A stretch of DNA of 64,000 nt from Lenzites betulinus (GCA_022264855.1 JABYQU010000006.1:310001-374000); one strand, 5' to 3'; positions 11,719 through 23,199 are shown, counted from the stretch's first letter. Numbers and translations are program-made. The notes: a model not told the origin generated them from the letters alone.

Positions 11719-12845
11719 CTATGTAACCGTAGGCTTCGGCCAACCATCCACCTCCACTCCCATAATGCCGGGCAGTTGAGTCCAGGCTTCGCGCCGCCCC
11801 CTCAGGTCCAGATCCATCATCATCGCATCGCAGGTCTCACAGCAGTCAACATAAAACGACCTCCTCAAAGTCGGGCTGGAGAACACGTCGCACCCGCATG
11901 AGAGGCCTCCTTCTTGCACGTACTCCCGCAATTCCGAAGTCATCGACTGCAGCACCTCGCGACAGTGGTCGGGGGACTCGCAGCTCGGCGATATGGGGAC
12001 CACGAGCAGGTCGAAAATGAGCCTCAGGTGGATCTGGGTCAGGCGCGGAATTGCCTTGAAAAACTGGCCGATATCGTCCAGTGGCAGGCGTTCAAACGGG
12101 CGGTATACGAGGGCTTCGCAGATATCCTCCATGATAATCTCGCCCATCTCGCAGCAGGTGAGGAGCGCTGTTGGGAGCAGGGACGGCTCGTTGACGAGTC
12201 GCGCGAGGTTGACGACGCCCATCGCGCAGATAAGGTGCAAAGCGTCCTCCTCATTGTATAGGCGTTGCAGGATCCACTCGTCGAAGCTGGTGGGGAAGTA
12301 TTTCTTGAGGATGTCCACGGCGTGCGTGACGAGTGGCTGAATCTCGTACTTGTGGCCGAGCCGGATGAGCGCGGAGAGTCGTTCGAAGCAGAACTCGTCA
12401 TCGGGGGCCAGGGTCAGGCTGATCCGGTAGTTTCAGCCTTTGAACGTCTTATAAGACTATGATCCGTCGTCGCTCACCTAGTCCCGCCCTTGGGCATGCA
12501 AGCTTGAAGCATGTGTCGCAGATCCTCGGGTTCGTCAGAAACATGGACCTCGGGCACGTCCGTGCTCTGCGAGTCGGCGGGCTGCGGGAGCGCGAACATG
12601 TCCTTGAAGATGGGGGAGTGATCGGCAAGGATGCCCTTGTAGACGCGAAATTCGACGTGGGCTGCGACGATAATTATGTTTCCGTCCTCGTACCAATGTT
12701 CTTTGTCTCGCTCCCTGTCACGTTGCCAGCCTCTGTACATACTAACGAGTACAGCTCTCTGCGCAGCCGAGTCAAGTTTCTGGCGCTTGTTACTGTGCGG
12801 CGACAGGGGAGTTCCAGGGCCTGAATTGAGTGCAAGAGGTTCCAT
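11719..12845 (-). CDS. BTB/POZ domain protein 2
   Basis: Two exons, 12845-12478 and 12418-11719, with a 59-nt intron in the same phase and place as in BTB gene 1 (355 residues). After a short N-terminus (MEPLALNSGPGTPLSPHSN) comes HWYEDGNIIIVAAHVEFRVY, ILADHSPIFKDMFALPQPAD and the dipeptide-rich VHVSDEPEDLRHMLQACMPK. Exon 2 gives LIRLGHKYEIQPLVTHAVDI and a C-terminal part with paired Cys (ISPSCESPDHCREVL, VDCCETCDAMM). Same family as the gene at 4557-5750 but clearly diverged. It probably acts as an adaptor or regulator through BTB dimerisation; no DNA-binding domain is visible. Confidence 0.85.
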
Positions 12846-14147
12846 GAAGATCCGAACGTTGGGTAAGTCGCTGCGGCTGTATATGGTGCATCCAGGGAGG
12901 TGGGAGTCTTCAGGGACACGGATCGGCCGGGGCGAACTAGTAGTTGAATCTGGTAGCCGAGTCAGGGAACGTCGAAAATTTCGCCTTGCTTCAAGGACCT
13001 GGAAGCTAGTGGATCAAAGTCAATTCGGTTCTGAATATACTGCTTACGAGATGATAGAGCCCAATTACTTCTCAACGTACCAGATTCAAGCAGAATGTTA
13101 GCAGTATACGACAAGCGTGTACAGCGACAAGACGCGTCCTACTCGCGACGCCACAGGACGCACTCACTCGGCAACCGCCGAGAGATGAGTACCGATAACA
13201 AGCTACGATTGTCTTCCGCCCCCGAACGTGAGGCTGGCTTGCGAGCCTAATAACAAGCGTAAAGTCGATCAAGAGATGTACCTGTACGGGCAAGTATTAT
13301 ATAGTTAACAGCTCAGGACATACCCGCTTGACCGTGCTTCAATATTGTCAAACTGACCAGAAATCAATATACTCGCATGCATTGAAGGCCGCCGTCGGGA
13401 AGCTTGAACTCCAAGCTAGCTTTACGTATACGCTTAGCAACTGCAGAAGTGCATCTTTGAGGCTGCACATTCAACCGTCCTAAAGTCGTCTGCTATTCAG
13501 AATATTGTGCGTACTATTAATCAGAATGTATGCGTGGGCTCGGTGCCAGTTATTCGCAACCAGATTGATTGACACGAGCATCGTGTAATGCGGAAATATG
13601 ACCTGTGGATAGAACTATCGTTTCAATAGCATGCAACTGATAACGGAGGGACAATATACAGGTTGCCTAGTACATCGCAGATTTCTTGTAGACTGTCTAT
13701 TTCCGTGTCTGAAAACAATAAATTTTGTTAGACGCGGTATACCCACACATCATCGAACAACCTACACCCGCAAAGCCAGGCCACGGCACACCTACGATGG
13801 GATGTTTCTGACAATATCGGGTCGGACCATCAAGCAGTGGAAGGGTCCTCAGACGTGTTCTTCTCTCGCAGCGTCCGAATGTGATCGCTCGACATTGTCG
13901 GTTGCCGGCGAAAACCACTCCCGCGCCGACCGTGCGAGCTAGCGTCAGAGCCCGGATGGGGGAGAGGATCCATCGTGATCTTCAGCCTCTTCTCTAAACG
14001 ATGCTCGTCAAGCGGATGAGGATATCCGGTAATCTGCCCGATGGAACACTTGGCCCCTGGGATCGTCGCAGGATGTTTTCCAAAGGAAGTTGGTCCCGGC
14101 ACCGAGGTTTGGATCCCTTCGAGAAGCTGGGTTGGTTTCCAGTCATT
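12846..14147. other. Intergenic region, no gene recognised
   Basis: Upstream flank of the BTB2 gene. Open frames up to about 140 codons exist (12676-13101, plus strand) but show no family features and overlap the BTB first exon in antisense. Confidence 0.4.
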
Positions 14148-14537
14148 CTATGGCCAGCCATCCATAGCGATAGCGTTGTCAAATACTCGAATGACTTCGT
14201 CGAAGGTCGGCAGGTCACCCTGGTCGAGGTATGGCTTGAATATGATATCTCTAAAGTCTCGTAAAAGTGCCATCAGCCTGAGGGGGCGTTGTCCGGGATA
14301 ACTAACCATCGCGCGTGATTGAGCAACCAGACGCGCGCATTTACCGTCGAAACTCTTGAGAGTGGTCATACGCATCGCCGGCCCATGTCTCTGATAGACT
14401 GTCGCGCTATTACAGGGGATCCATTGCAGCACAATCCAGATAAGAACCCAGTAGAAAGATTGTAGGTTGTGGTGACTCTGAAGACGGTGGCGCGTGTCCG
14501 GCTCCGGGCGCATGAGCTCTAATGCCACGAATAACTG
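14148..14537 (-). pseudogene. FunK1-type protein kinase relic (C-lobe only)
   Basis: A 127-codon frame reads FVALELMRPEPDTRHRLQSH, then HNLQSFYWVLIWIVLQWIP and near its end TFDEVIRVFDNAIAMDGWP. The H-[DN]-L-[EQ]-S-F-x-x-V-L-[IL]-W-I signature and the terminal tryptophan-proline are hallmarks of fungal FunK1 kinases. The N-lobe, the HRD-type catalytic loop and the DFG motif are absent: upstream sequence on this strand quickly meets stops and shows no kinase features. I therefore call a 5'-truncated relic. A remote upstream exon cannot be fully excluded. Confidence 0.62.
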
Positions 14538-15441
14538 AATCGCAGGCTGATTATGCTGTTAGTCCGAACAACTGCATCCGAAATACACGCTATTCACCAA
14601 TTGCTCTTGAAAATCATCGATATCATCTTCAACGTGAAACGGACCAGGTGTCTCGTCGAGTTCCTTGAAACCGCAGTGAGTAAATCGCCGCAGTATTTTC
14701 TCGATGAAGTATACAAAGTGCTCGATAAGATGATCGGCACCACCGTGTCGATGGTCCTAGGGAGTGCATTAGTATAATACTAATCTTGACCCATTGTGGC
14801 GGATTATGATATCCACGCTGGTAGTTGCGGTGCTTGAACTCACCGACGATCCTTGCAAAGTACAGTAGGATACAGTATTGTGGGTTTAACCAGGCAGCAG
14901 GCTAGATGTATGCGTGATGAAACCCTGAAATGACTCTCGAATACGGAGCTTCGAAGTGGTTAAGTACAAGGGAGTTCACTTAGCGCCGAACCGCCTGGCT
15001 ACTTTACATGACGCGTAAGTCACGTGTCCGTGATGTACCTGCTTACGCTTCCAGTTATTGTCAGCATGTCGCGCAGGCTGCCTGGTAGTAACTTGAGGGT
15101 GAGCGGCGATGCGTGGAGCTTGGAAGGGTCTGTTATTCATATTGATGTTGGTATAACATGGCTCGCGCTTGCGGGGAGGACTGCTAGCCTTGACGGCGAC
15201 GACTGAAAGCCGATAGCCGAGGAGATATTCTTTCAAAAATGTACGGAGAACTTGAACCGTAAAACTCGAAGCACTCGCATAGACAACATTTATTTGTGCA
15301 ACTGATGTCAACATGGGACACTACACACGCAAATATCTGGCTTCTCTGATACTTCGACAGTTCACGTTTGTTTGGCGACGGCAGACTGGCTTCCGGGAGT
15401 TTAGTTCATCACGTTTTCTCATCATGATATCCGCGCGACGT
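14538..15441. other. Intergenic region
   Basis: No supported gene. A 74-codon plus-strand frame (14553-14777) has no recognisable features. Confidence 0.4.
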
Positions 15442-16423
15442 TTATTTCGACGGCTGGGGGAGGTGGAGGTTGGCAGCCGCCTCGAAAGCCCTCGCGCCAG
15501 AGCCGTCGGGGTTGGGGTAGCGCGCGGCCGCCAGCTGGAACGCATCAAATGCAAGTTTCTACAAACAAATTAGGACGTCAGCACTCGGGCCATGACAACG
15601 CTCGCGCAACGAGCGCGCAACGAGAAGAAAAGTGGGGACAGAGAACTCACACCCTGTCTAGTAAGCTCGGCCAGGTGTGTCGGGATGAAGTTGGCGAGCC
15701 ACCCTTGGTAGAGCTGTCGAGAATTTATATGAGAGACACGTCAGAGCAGGGGCGGAGCGTTCCGATGCAGATCAAAGCAAATACTTACGGCGAGAGCGAA
15801 CTGGAACGCGGCGATCTGCTGGCCGATGATGGCGCCGTCGGGGGCCAGTGGGCTGTTCTCCGAGGTAAGCACGTCCTGTGTGATGACGTTGTCAGAGTCG
15901 GCATCGCATGTGCAGAACAGAATACGGGACTAACATGCTTCTCGATAAGCGCGATCATGAGATCTCTGCAGGCTTGTGAGCACACTGAGGTTCTGTGTCC
16001 CGCGTCAATGTAAAAAATGCTTACATGTAGGCGGTAACGAAAGCAGTATACTCGGTAATTATCTTAGCTGCGACGTTATCGTCGAAGGGCGTTCTGTCGA
16101 GCTGTGTCGCGAGTTAGCACCGAGGCATACGGTGATAAGACATAACCGCTACCACAAGGAAACCAATCGACGTACCTGGCTAATAGCGTTGACCCAGGCG
16201 GCAAGACTTATGAATGCACCGTTGATGCTGTATTGTACAGCCTGCAGATCAAAGTCAATCGATCACTCATATAGAATACAGGTGAGCAGACACTCACATA
16301 GCCCTGAGCGGAGACATTGGCAAGGGTTGCATCGCGGGTAAGGCTGCGTGCGCCGGACGTGGTCACAAAGAGCACGCGGATGCTGTCGATGACGACTACA
16401 GCTGCATGTTGTTGAACGCTCAT
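15442..16423 (-). CDS. Unrecognised helical protein family, copy A
   Basis: I do not recognise this family. Copy A has seven exons: 1 (16423-16298) MSVQQHAAVVVIDSIRVLFV...ATLANVSAQGY; 2 (16241-16176) AVQYSINGAFISLAAWVNAI; 3 LDRTPFDDNVAAKIITEYTA; 4 DLMIALIEKH; 5 DVLTSENSPLAPDGAIIGQQ; 6 LYQGWLANFIPTHLAELTRQ; 7 KLAFDAFQLAAARYPN...HLPQPSK, stop at 15444-15442. The product is about 188 residues, predicted all-helical, with no signal peptide or membrane segment. The amphipathic pattern with a short I/L-EKH loop, an SPLAPDG turn, an IP motif and a final helix faintly resembles HsbA-type proteins (inference only). It shares promoter layout with six other copies in the window and upstream flanks with copy D. 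Confidence 0.72.
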
Positions 16424-16499
16424 GGTTTTAGCGGTTGAGGGAGACTGGAAACTACTAGGAGGGCAGATCGCTGCTGCAGCTACAGAGACCTCTACTCAG

Positions 16500-16580
16500 T
16501 TTATATACACACTCCGTACGTCAGAGATTCAACGCTGACAACAGTGAATACGTACGCGAAGTCTAGTATGCAAGCAGCTG
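16500..16580 (-). promoter_or_regulatory. Copy A promoter: conserved element plus TATA box
   Basis: TATATAAA at 16507-16500 lies 77 bp before the start codon. CAGCTGCTTGCATACTAGAC at 16580-16561 is this copy's version of the element found upstream of all seven family members. Confidence 0.6.
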
Positions 16581-16599
16581 ACGGCCTGTATGACTGGAG

Positions 16600-17600
16600 G
16601 AATGCTTCGGGACCCCTGCCAGAACACATGAATATAATGCCGGGAAGATCCTGATGCACCGGTGCTTGCCAAAGGGGTATTGCAGCCAGTGGCGAGTTTG
16701 CCGCGCCAGGCTCCTGTGATCTAGTGAGAATGGCAGGTTGCGTAACGTACGTTCACGGAAGCAACACATGAGGCGAGTGGTTGAGGGAGAAATCGAGTAA
16801 TCCAGGGTACACGCTTAGGAGACCTGGCAGACCGACGGGTTACTGCTACCATTGCTGGCGGTCATCTGATCGTCCGCGTGTTAGCTCATCTATGCTCACA
16901 AAAGGTATAACGACAGTTACTTCAAGTATCGGCTTCGCAACAGCGAATCTTGCGCCCACATTATAGGGTCGTCGAATCATCCAGGGCTGTTTTTGCAGCG
17001 TTCTCTGCCTTTTTTATCATACTCACCTGACGGGGATGCGGCGTTGTGATTCACACGTCAGGGCCCCTCGACGCGATCGAAGAATGGAATCATATTCATT
17101 GGCGACTTTACTGGGGCAATCGCCAATGGGAGCAGTGCCAGGCGGACGAATACGGACGCACCTAGGCCAGAGGGGATGTGGAAATGGCCTAGAGAGTGGT
17201 GCATGAGGGGAATCGTTGGTTGCTCAGGGGCATGAATACGTGAAATTTGAAGGTCTGAAGGTGAGACGAGGGAGAGAGCACAGTCAAGTTGGGGGAGTCT
17301 CCTGGCAGTACGCCGAAGCGACGGCCGCAATACTGATGTTTTCTCAAGGTCGGGAATGTCGCGATGATTGACTGGGTACGTTTCAATGAGAACAAGTGAT
17401 AGTATACCAAAGAGAACCTGAAAGATCCACATTAGTAGTGACATCACACAAGGGATTCCTCGCGAACGGCTCGGAGTAGTAGAACAAGTCGCAACTAATT
17501 TGAGTTTGATGTAAAAGTACTACATATAGGTTAGGGTTACGCGCTTCTCTGGGTCGTGACTCGTCAGACATGCAATGCTGTAATTTAAGTTGTCCCCTCT
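16600..17600. repeat. Upstream flank shared by copies A and D (segmental duplication)
   Basis: Blocks of this stretch recur in the same order at 25010-25940 behind copy D, for example CAACAGCGAATCTTGC (16938 and 25363 regions) and CACACGTCAGGGCC (17053 and 25467 regions). Both stretches end in a GTTAGxGTxACGC-like block. A 129-codon minus-strand frame here (17058-17447) has no counterpart frame in the other copy, so I do not call a gene. Confidence 0.5.
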
Positions 17601-17619
17601 GCAAAGCCTCGTTCGTTCG

Positions 17620-18126
17620 TTGGCGGCGTCTTCACCGGCCGCTACCATTTGCTTGAGGACCAGGTCGAGCCCGGCTCCCGCTTCGACCCCAACAAGTATG
17701 GCGGAAAGTTACTGTGCCCTTCCCCCCTCTCCTCCCCCTCTCTTACAAAGCCGTAACCTCACTCACGCATGCCCTTTAGAGCTACCGCGCGCGCTACTGG
17801 AAAGAGCCCTTCTTCAAGGCGCTCGCCGCCGTCGAGGCGGTCGCGCAGAAGCACGGCCTCACGCTCGCGGAGGTCGCGCTCCGCTGGGTCTCGCACCACA
17901 CCCTCTGCGCCGCGAGCATGGCGACGCGGTGCTCATCGGCGCGTCGAGCGTCGCGCACATCGAGCAGAACTTGAAGGATCTCGAGAAGGGCCCGCTGCGT
18001 GAGTGGTCTTCTCTGAAGGGGTTGATTGTGATGCTGATAATGGGTTTTGTAGCGGATGAAGTGGTGAAGGCGCTGGATGACGCATGGCTGGCCGTCATGC
18101 CGTACTCTTCGGCGTACTTCCATTGA
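17620..18126 (+). pseudogene. Aldo-keto reductase pseudogene 1 (3' half, frameshifted)
   Basis: Begins abruptly inside the AKR reading [20 protein letters not shown] and continues after an intron as YRARYWKEPFFKALAAVEAV...LTLAEVALRWVSHH. There one base is missing compared with the intact gene at 53282-55003 (CACTCCCTCATGCG there, CACACCCTCTGCG here, near 17895), shifting the frame. Beyond the break the other frame continues HGDAVLIGASSVAHIEQNL and, after the last intron, DEVVKALDDAWLAVMPYSSA to the stop at 18124-18126. The catalytic N-terminal two thirds are missing. It is the inverted duplicate of the 3' end of the intact AKR gene and lies tail-to-tail with copy B. Confidence 0.8.
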
Positions 18127-18404
18127 ACTCAGGCTAGTGCCAGAACGTATCTGAAACCTCAGCGCGTGCGGTGATACTGGGGCTGGGCGGTGCTGAGAAG
18201 CAAAGGTCATGATTCAGGATGATTTTCAAGATGGCTGCTATGTGATTTTCAATTACCTGTTACTGCGCGAACGATAAACGCGAGGTACCGACACATCGTA
18301 CCGTTGCCACAAGGCTAAGGCACTCTAGCAGCGTAAGTTTGCGGGCTGTCGTGCGCAGCGAATAAGTTGCACTGAGACCACATCAGGAAACACCAAAACC
18401 TCCA

Positions 18405-18678
18405 GATGGAGACGCCTGTCTCCAGCGCTCCAGGGGCCTCCATACGGAGACGCGTTCTCCACCCCGTTGACAATCCCTCGAAAGCTGCGTATTTTCGTTC
18501 ATAAACATAAGCCTACGCTCTTCTGGAGCATGATCATGATCTATTTAAGGGCAAGAAAGCAGCACGGCGTTGGTGAGTTGCGCGGGTAAGCCGTGGGACA
18601 GGCTCCATAGTCTTCTTTTTGGCACTGATGGAGACGCCCTGTCTCCATATGATGGGGGGTGTCTCCAGCGCCTCCATC
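18405..18678. mobile_element. Small MITE-like inverted-repeat insertion
   Basis: Starts GATGGAGACGCCTGTCTCC and ends, read on the other strand, GATGGAGGCGCTGGAGACA. It contains several further TGGAGACGC / TGTCTCCA words that can fold on themselves. The inverted duplicate of this region at 52.9-53.1 kb keeps the flanks (about 18290-18372 and 18719-18850) but has about 55 bp of unrelated sequence instead. No coding capacity. Confidence 0.5.
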
Positions 18679-18901
18679 CAGCCATGCCTTACCATATGAG
18701 GCGTATGGTTCATCTTTCCATTCATATGTGGGTCAACGGTGCGACGTTCATTCGCGAGTCGCCATACAGGCTACGATCAAGATGTGGCTACAAACAGAGA
18801 CGAATCCCGCTCAGAGTTGAATCTGGCGTTGGCGCATTTGGCACCAGGCTGACGGCGTTGAGACCGTTCGCTCACGTCCTCCGCAGCGCGCGCTCAAGCG
18901 C

Positions 18902-19907
18902 TCACTTCTGAGCCGGGGCCGCCGGGAGGCCGAGCTTCCCAACAGCGGCCTGGAAGGCGGCCTCGTCAGAGACTTCCTCGCGGGGGCCCGCGTAAAGAGC
19001 GGCAGCCGCATCAGCTGCGTCCTGAGCGAGTTTCTGCAAACAAGGGAGATCGTCAGCACAGGACGTCTCACTGCGCAATCTCGATATAACGGGGACGTTG
19101 ACGCACCGCCTGCGCGTTGAGCTCGGCCAGATGGTTCGGCACGAAGGGACGGAGAGTCCTCACCAGACTCTGCGGTGGTGACGGGGCCCAGCATGCGTCA
19201 GAATATGTACTGCAAAAAACAAGACGAGAATGAGTTTACCGCAACTTGGCCCCGGAGGGCACGAATCCTCGTGCCAATGGCGAGGCCTTGGCCTGGTGCG
19301 GCAGGGCTATTCTCGGACACAAGCACATCCTGTAAGATTCGATAGACAACACTGTCAGAGTAGTCGATTTGTGTGGAGGGAGGCATGCGTTGCGACTGAC
19401 ATGCTTCTCAATGAGCTCTTCCATGAGGCCCCTGGCGAAATGCCGCTGTCAGTTCAAGGTAATTGTTGATAGCAGGGCGACGGCTGAGACTCACGTGTAA
19501 ACCTTGACAAACTCCGTGAATTCGGCGATCACCTTCTTTTGGGCATTGTCGTCGAGGGGCTTGCCATTGTGCTCAGGCTATGCCACGAGAATGAGTATCA
19601 CTTCAAGTATGCCAGGAATCGTTAGTGAGAGGGAGGTCGATTGACCAACCTCAGGCGAGATAGCTCTGATCCAGGCTATGAGAGTCTGAATGGTGGCGTC
19701 GAGGCTGATAAGGATTGGCTGTGTATTGAAATGAGAATGTTGTTAGAGAATGCACACAGCGCTGAGCGGGATAGCACTTGCAAAGCCCAGATTGCCGATG
19801 TTGGCAAGGGTAGCTTGGCGGACAAGGCTGCGCGAACCGGCCGTGCTCACGGTGATGACATGAAGGCCTTCAGAGATGACGGCGGCGGGGTTCTGCTGGT
19901 GGCTCAT
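18902..19907 (-). CDS. Unrecognised helical protein family, copy B
   Basis: Seven-exon member. Exon 1 reads MSHQQNPAAVISEGLHVITV...QATLANIGNLGFASAIPLSA; exon 2 PILISLDATIQTLIAWIRAI; exon 3 GKPLDDNAQKKVIAEFTEFV; exon 4 GLMEELIEKH; exon 5 DVLVSENSPAAPGQGLAIGT; exon 6 SLVRTLRPFVPNHLAELNAQ; exon 7 KLAQDAADAAAALYAGPREE...LPAAPAQK, stop at 18904-18902. About 200 residues, no signal peptide. Closest to copy G: both have moved the first splice junction about eight codons downstream compared with copies A, D, E and F, leaving a very short first intron (43 nt here). It belongs to an inverted duplication with copy G that also carries the AKR 3' end. Function unknown. Confidence 0.7.
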
Positions 19908-19984
19908 GGTGTTGCTGGGGGACTTGAGATTGGAGGATACAGGCGGTGAAGATGGCTGCTGCTGTGATAGCGGCCACTGCTGAG

Positions 19985-20065
19985 TTTATATATCGTCTTC
20001 AAGCGTCAGAACATCGCCTCAATGGATCGCGAATACCAAAAAGATTCGAAATTGCATGCAGCGGA
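19985..20065 (-). promoter_or_regulatory. Copy B promoter: conserved element plus TATA box
   Basis: A TATATAAA box near 19991-19985 lies about 78 bp before the start. GCTGCATGCAATTTCGAATC at 20065-20043 is the shared upstream element. Confidence 0.6.
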
Positions 20066-20329
20066 TGTCCCGAATGGCTTGGTCAACCCAATAGAATTTC
20101 GACCCCCATTATGCCAAAGACCTGGGACTTCGGACTACCTGTCAGAGACTGAGACTTCAATGCATGGAAAGCCATGTTGTAGTCCCTTAGAGCGGTGGTA
20201 GCCAATGGTTAGACAGCAGCTCCGCGTTTTGGCGGCCTGGTCGAACCGACGAGACTTCGGGAGGGCAGAAAACTATCACGCGGGGCTGCATAGAAGGAAT
20301 GTGAAGGTATCAGCGCTACGGTACCCACA

Positions 20330-20650
20330 TAGTCAAAGCGACGGCTGGCCTCGAAGATGACTGACTTGGGCAACACGAGGTTACGGTTGCCGTCAGGCGT
20401 TTCTCAGGGAGCCAGTCAAATGATTGCACGCACACCGGGGAGCCTGCCGAACGACCCACACAGGGAGATGGTGCGCCCTTTGTGATGATGGCTTTGCTAT
20501 GACGATTCTCACATCCATCACTTCTGGTCCGAGTCGTAAGTTCATCGCAGCGCTCGCCGTCTCTTCGAGCGTTCTCTGTTCAATGCTAGTGTCAGTAGGA
20601 ACATCGGTAGCGCGGCATCGAATACAGAAGAACAACGAACGCTACCCGCC
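20330..20650 (+). repeat. Dispersed non-coding repeat, copy 1
   Basis: Member of a roughly 250-bp repeat with recurring blocks such as CACATCCATCACTTCTGGTC and GTTCATCGCAGCGCTC. Related copies: 21370-21610, 37340-37460, 43215-43430 (inverted), 51060-51330 (inverted). It lies upstream of copy B. Confidence 0.5.
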
Positions 20651-21369
20651 CGAATGTGGTGTGCTGTAATAATACACCATATGAGCAATCAACCTGCTTG
20701 TAGTGCTCTGTATGGGGGCTACAAGTGGGATACATTCAAGATATATACGCGCCTGCGGCGTTACAGAGCCGCGTCTATCGGGGGAAAACGTCAGCCTTGA
20801 GCGGTGGAAGCAGGGGGCGACTCACAACTGGACAACAAGAATCATCCTGTCCACTGGTGGCCATGACGGGCCAGGAGATTACTTGAGGGCGCCTTGGGAT
20901 GATATATCGGTGAAGCTTCTAGTACTAGTATATCCGAAGTGGACGAAGAACTTGAAAGGAGCTAGAACTACTTCACATTCTGCGCAACATCGTGGAGGTA
21001 GGAGTGAGTATATAGTATAACCTAACGTCGATACAAGCGTTAGGCATGTAAACCAACCTCTAACTCAGCGGGCGGAAGACAGTCGTTTTTGCCGAACAGA
21101 AGCTACGATTCGTCACGGTCACATGATGGGGAGCATCACCCAAAGTGGATAGTAAGCCCGCGCTAAAGTAAGTAATGCTACTACGACTCGGCTTATACCA
21201 GTAGTACAGACTGGCTAGTAACTTCAAGTTGTACCACTCTGAGTCAGCAGCATGTCCAAGTGAAAGGTACTAGTATCTAACGTCACTAGACTCACCACTG
21301 GCAAGGGAGCATGAGGCCATTAGGACTCGCGGTTCAAGCCACAAGATATTGAATGATGAATGAATTCAC

Positions 21370-21610
21370 GCGCGTCAGCGCTCGCGGCGCATCACAAAGG
21401 GTGGACCCACAAAGGGAGACGAATCGTCATATTAGGTAGTGGCAATGCCACGACGACTCTCACACTTATCACCTATGGTCATGCTAAGTTCACCACAGCG
21501 CTCCCTCTGTGTGTCTTCTCTGTCACAGTTGAACGTCATTTGAGGCTGACAGCGTCAGTCAGGACGTCGGCAGCGCGATATCGAATGCTGAAGGACAACG
21601 AAGACTATTC
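21370..21610 (+). repeat. Dispersed non-coding repeat, copy 2
   Basis: Same family as 20330-20650, with GTTCACCACAGCGCTCCCTC and GAGGCTGACAGCGTCAGTCA. Closest to the inverted copy at 43215-43430. The rest of 20650-22130 shows no gene. Confidence 0.5.
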
Positions 21611-22130
21611 ACCTGATGGCGGGCGGTATCATGGGAAGCACTATGGGTAATGGGCGTACTCAGTATGCTCTGCACAGGAGACATCCGGAGGGACATGCAT
21701 GAACTATACGGCATGCGCCGATTGGGTCGGAGCATCATGGTGCCGCCAGGGAGCCATGAACTTAGGAGGAAATAGGAGACGGAGAATGAACGGCCCACTT
21801 GGACACAGCGGGAACTCGTAGGTGTAATTTTAATGCCTGCTACCGGTACTTATAATTCACACTTGGGGTGTCGAGGGAGCTCGAGGATATCATTCAAATA
21901 TGGCTCAGTCGACGGTCCGACGTTCATTCGTATGTGCCACTTTCAAGATGCGACTATAAACAAATGATGAATCCCGTTCAGAGTGAAATCTGGCAATGGG
22001 TCGTCGCGCACTGTGCACCCCGCAAACTAACGCGGTCGCAACCATTCATCGCGTCTGCTGTAGCGCAGGCCTACTGGCACTTTGGACTCACTACCGATTC
22101 CCACTGCTAGAAGACGCTCTCGTCCTGGAT

Positions 22131-23069
22131 CTATGGTGGTGGCGGATAGTGCGCAGCGGCCGCATCAGATGCTTTTTGCATAAGTTCCTGCAAAGAGGGC
22201 GGCGTGTCAGCACAAGTCTCGCCACTCTGGTTCTGAGCCGATTTCGATGTTCAGTGAGAGGTACGAAGGCAGACTGCGACGCACCCCCTGCTCCTCGAGC
22301 TCCTCGAAAAGGTTGGGAACGAAGTCCTTGAGAGTCATTTGCAGCTTCTGACCAGCGGCATTAAGGGGGACATGTATCAGAATGCGCACTGAGCGGAAAG
22401 AGACGATAGAGTGTTTACCCCAATTTCGGTGCGATAGACTTGGATCTTCCCGCCAACGAGACGGCCATCGCCTGGCTCGAGACCGCTCTCTTTGGAACAG
22501 AGAACATCCTGTAAGACCAGATACCCATCACTGTTAGAGGGTTCCTCCTGTGCGTCGGCCGGGGAACAATGCGATACGACTGACATGGTTCTCGATGAGC
22601 TCATTCATGAAGTCCCTGCCCGAGGATGTCAGTGTAAGATGGTCCACTGCAGGAAGGCATCCGACACTCACTTGTAAACCTTGACGAGGTCGGTGAACTT
22701 GTCGAGCACTTTGACCGCGGCATCATCGTCAAGGGGTTTGACCTGTGCCACAACGGTCAGTATGGTTTTCAAGTACTATGCCTCGGACACGCAGTCAGAG
22801 AGCGATCGACAGACCTGCAGTGGCACTACTCTGTTCCACCCTACAAGGGTTCTCTGAGTGACGTCAAAGCTGAGGTTCAGTGACTGGGTATAAATGAGAA
22901 TACCGTCAGGAAGGGCATAAAACATATGGAGGATAGCACTCACAGTGCTGAGTTTGCCGACGTTGCCGAGGGTCGCAAGGCTGACGAGGCTGCGCGTACC
23001 GGCCGTGTTCACGGTGATCAAATGAAGGGCCTCGGATATAACGTCGGCGGCGTTCTGTGGGTTGCTCAT
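22131..23069 (-). CDS. Unrecognised helical protein family, copy C (short C-terminus)
   Basis: Seven exons can be followed: MSNPQNAADVISEALHLITV...LGNVGKLST; SLNLSFDVTQRTLVGWNRVV; VKPLDDDAAVKVLDKFTDLV; DFMNELIENH; DVLCSKESGLEPGDGRLVGG; KLQMTLKDFVPNLFEELEEQ; ELMQKASDAAAAHYPPPP. The stop at 22133-22131 comes about 20 codons before the position seen in copies A, B, D, E and F, so the final C-terminal segment (usually ending in a Leu-Pro-rich peptide) is missing. All junctions keep frame. It may still be functional or be an early pseudogene. The most diverged copy in exons 2 and 5. Confidence 0.62.
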
Positions 23070-23119
23070 AGTGCTGCTGGGGGAGATTGAAGATACAAAG
23101 GGTGCAAATGGCTGCTGGG

Positions 23120-23199
23120 TTTATAAGGCGTCTTCAAGCGTCAAAACATCGACTCGAAGGATAGTAGATACGTACAAAATGCGGAGTTGCATGCAGCTG
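23120..23199 (-). promoter_or_regulatory. Copy C promoter: conserved element plus TATA-like box
   Basis: TTATAAA at 23126-23120 lies about 51 bp before the start. CAGCTGCATGCAACTCCGCA at 23199-23179 is the shared element. Confidence 0.55.

Noticed and set aside
17058..17447. 129-codon minus-strand frame with a hydrophobic start, possible membrane protein
   Set aside because: Not preserved in the duplicate flank at 25.5 kb, and no family features.
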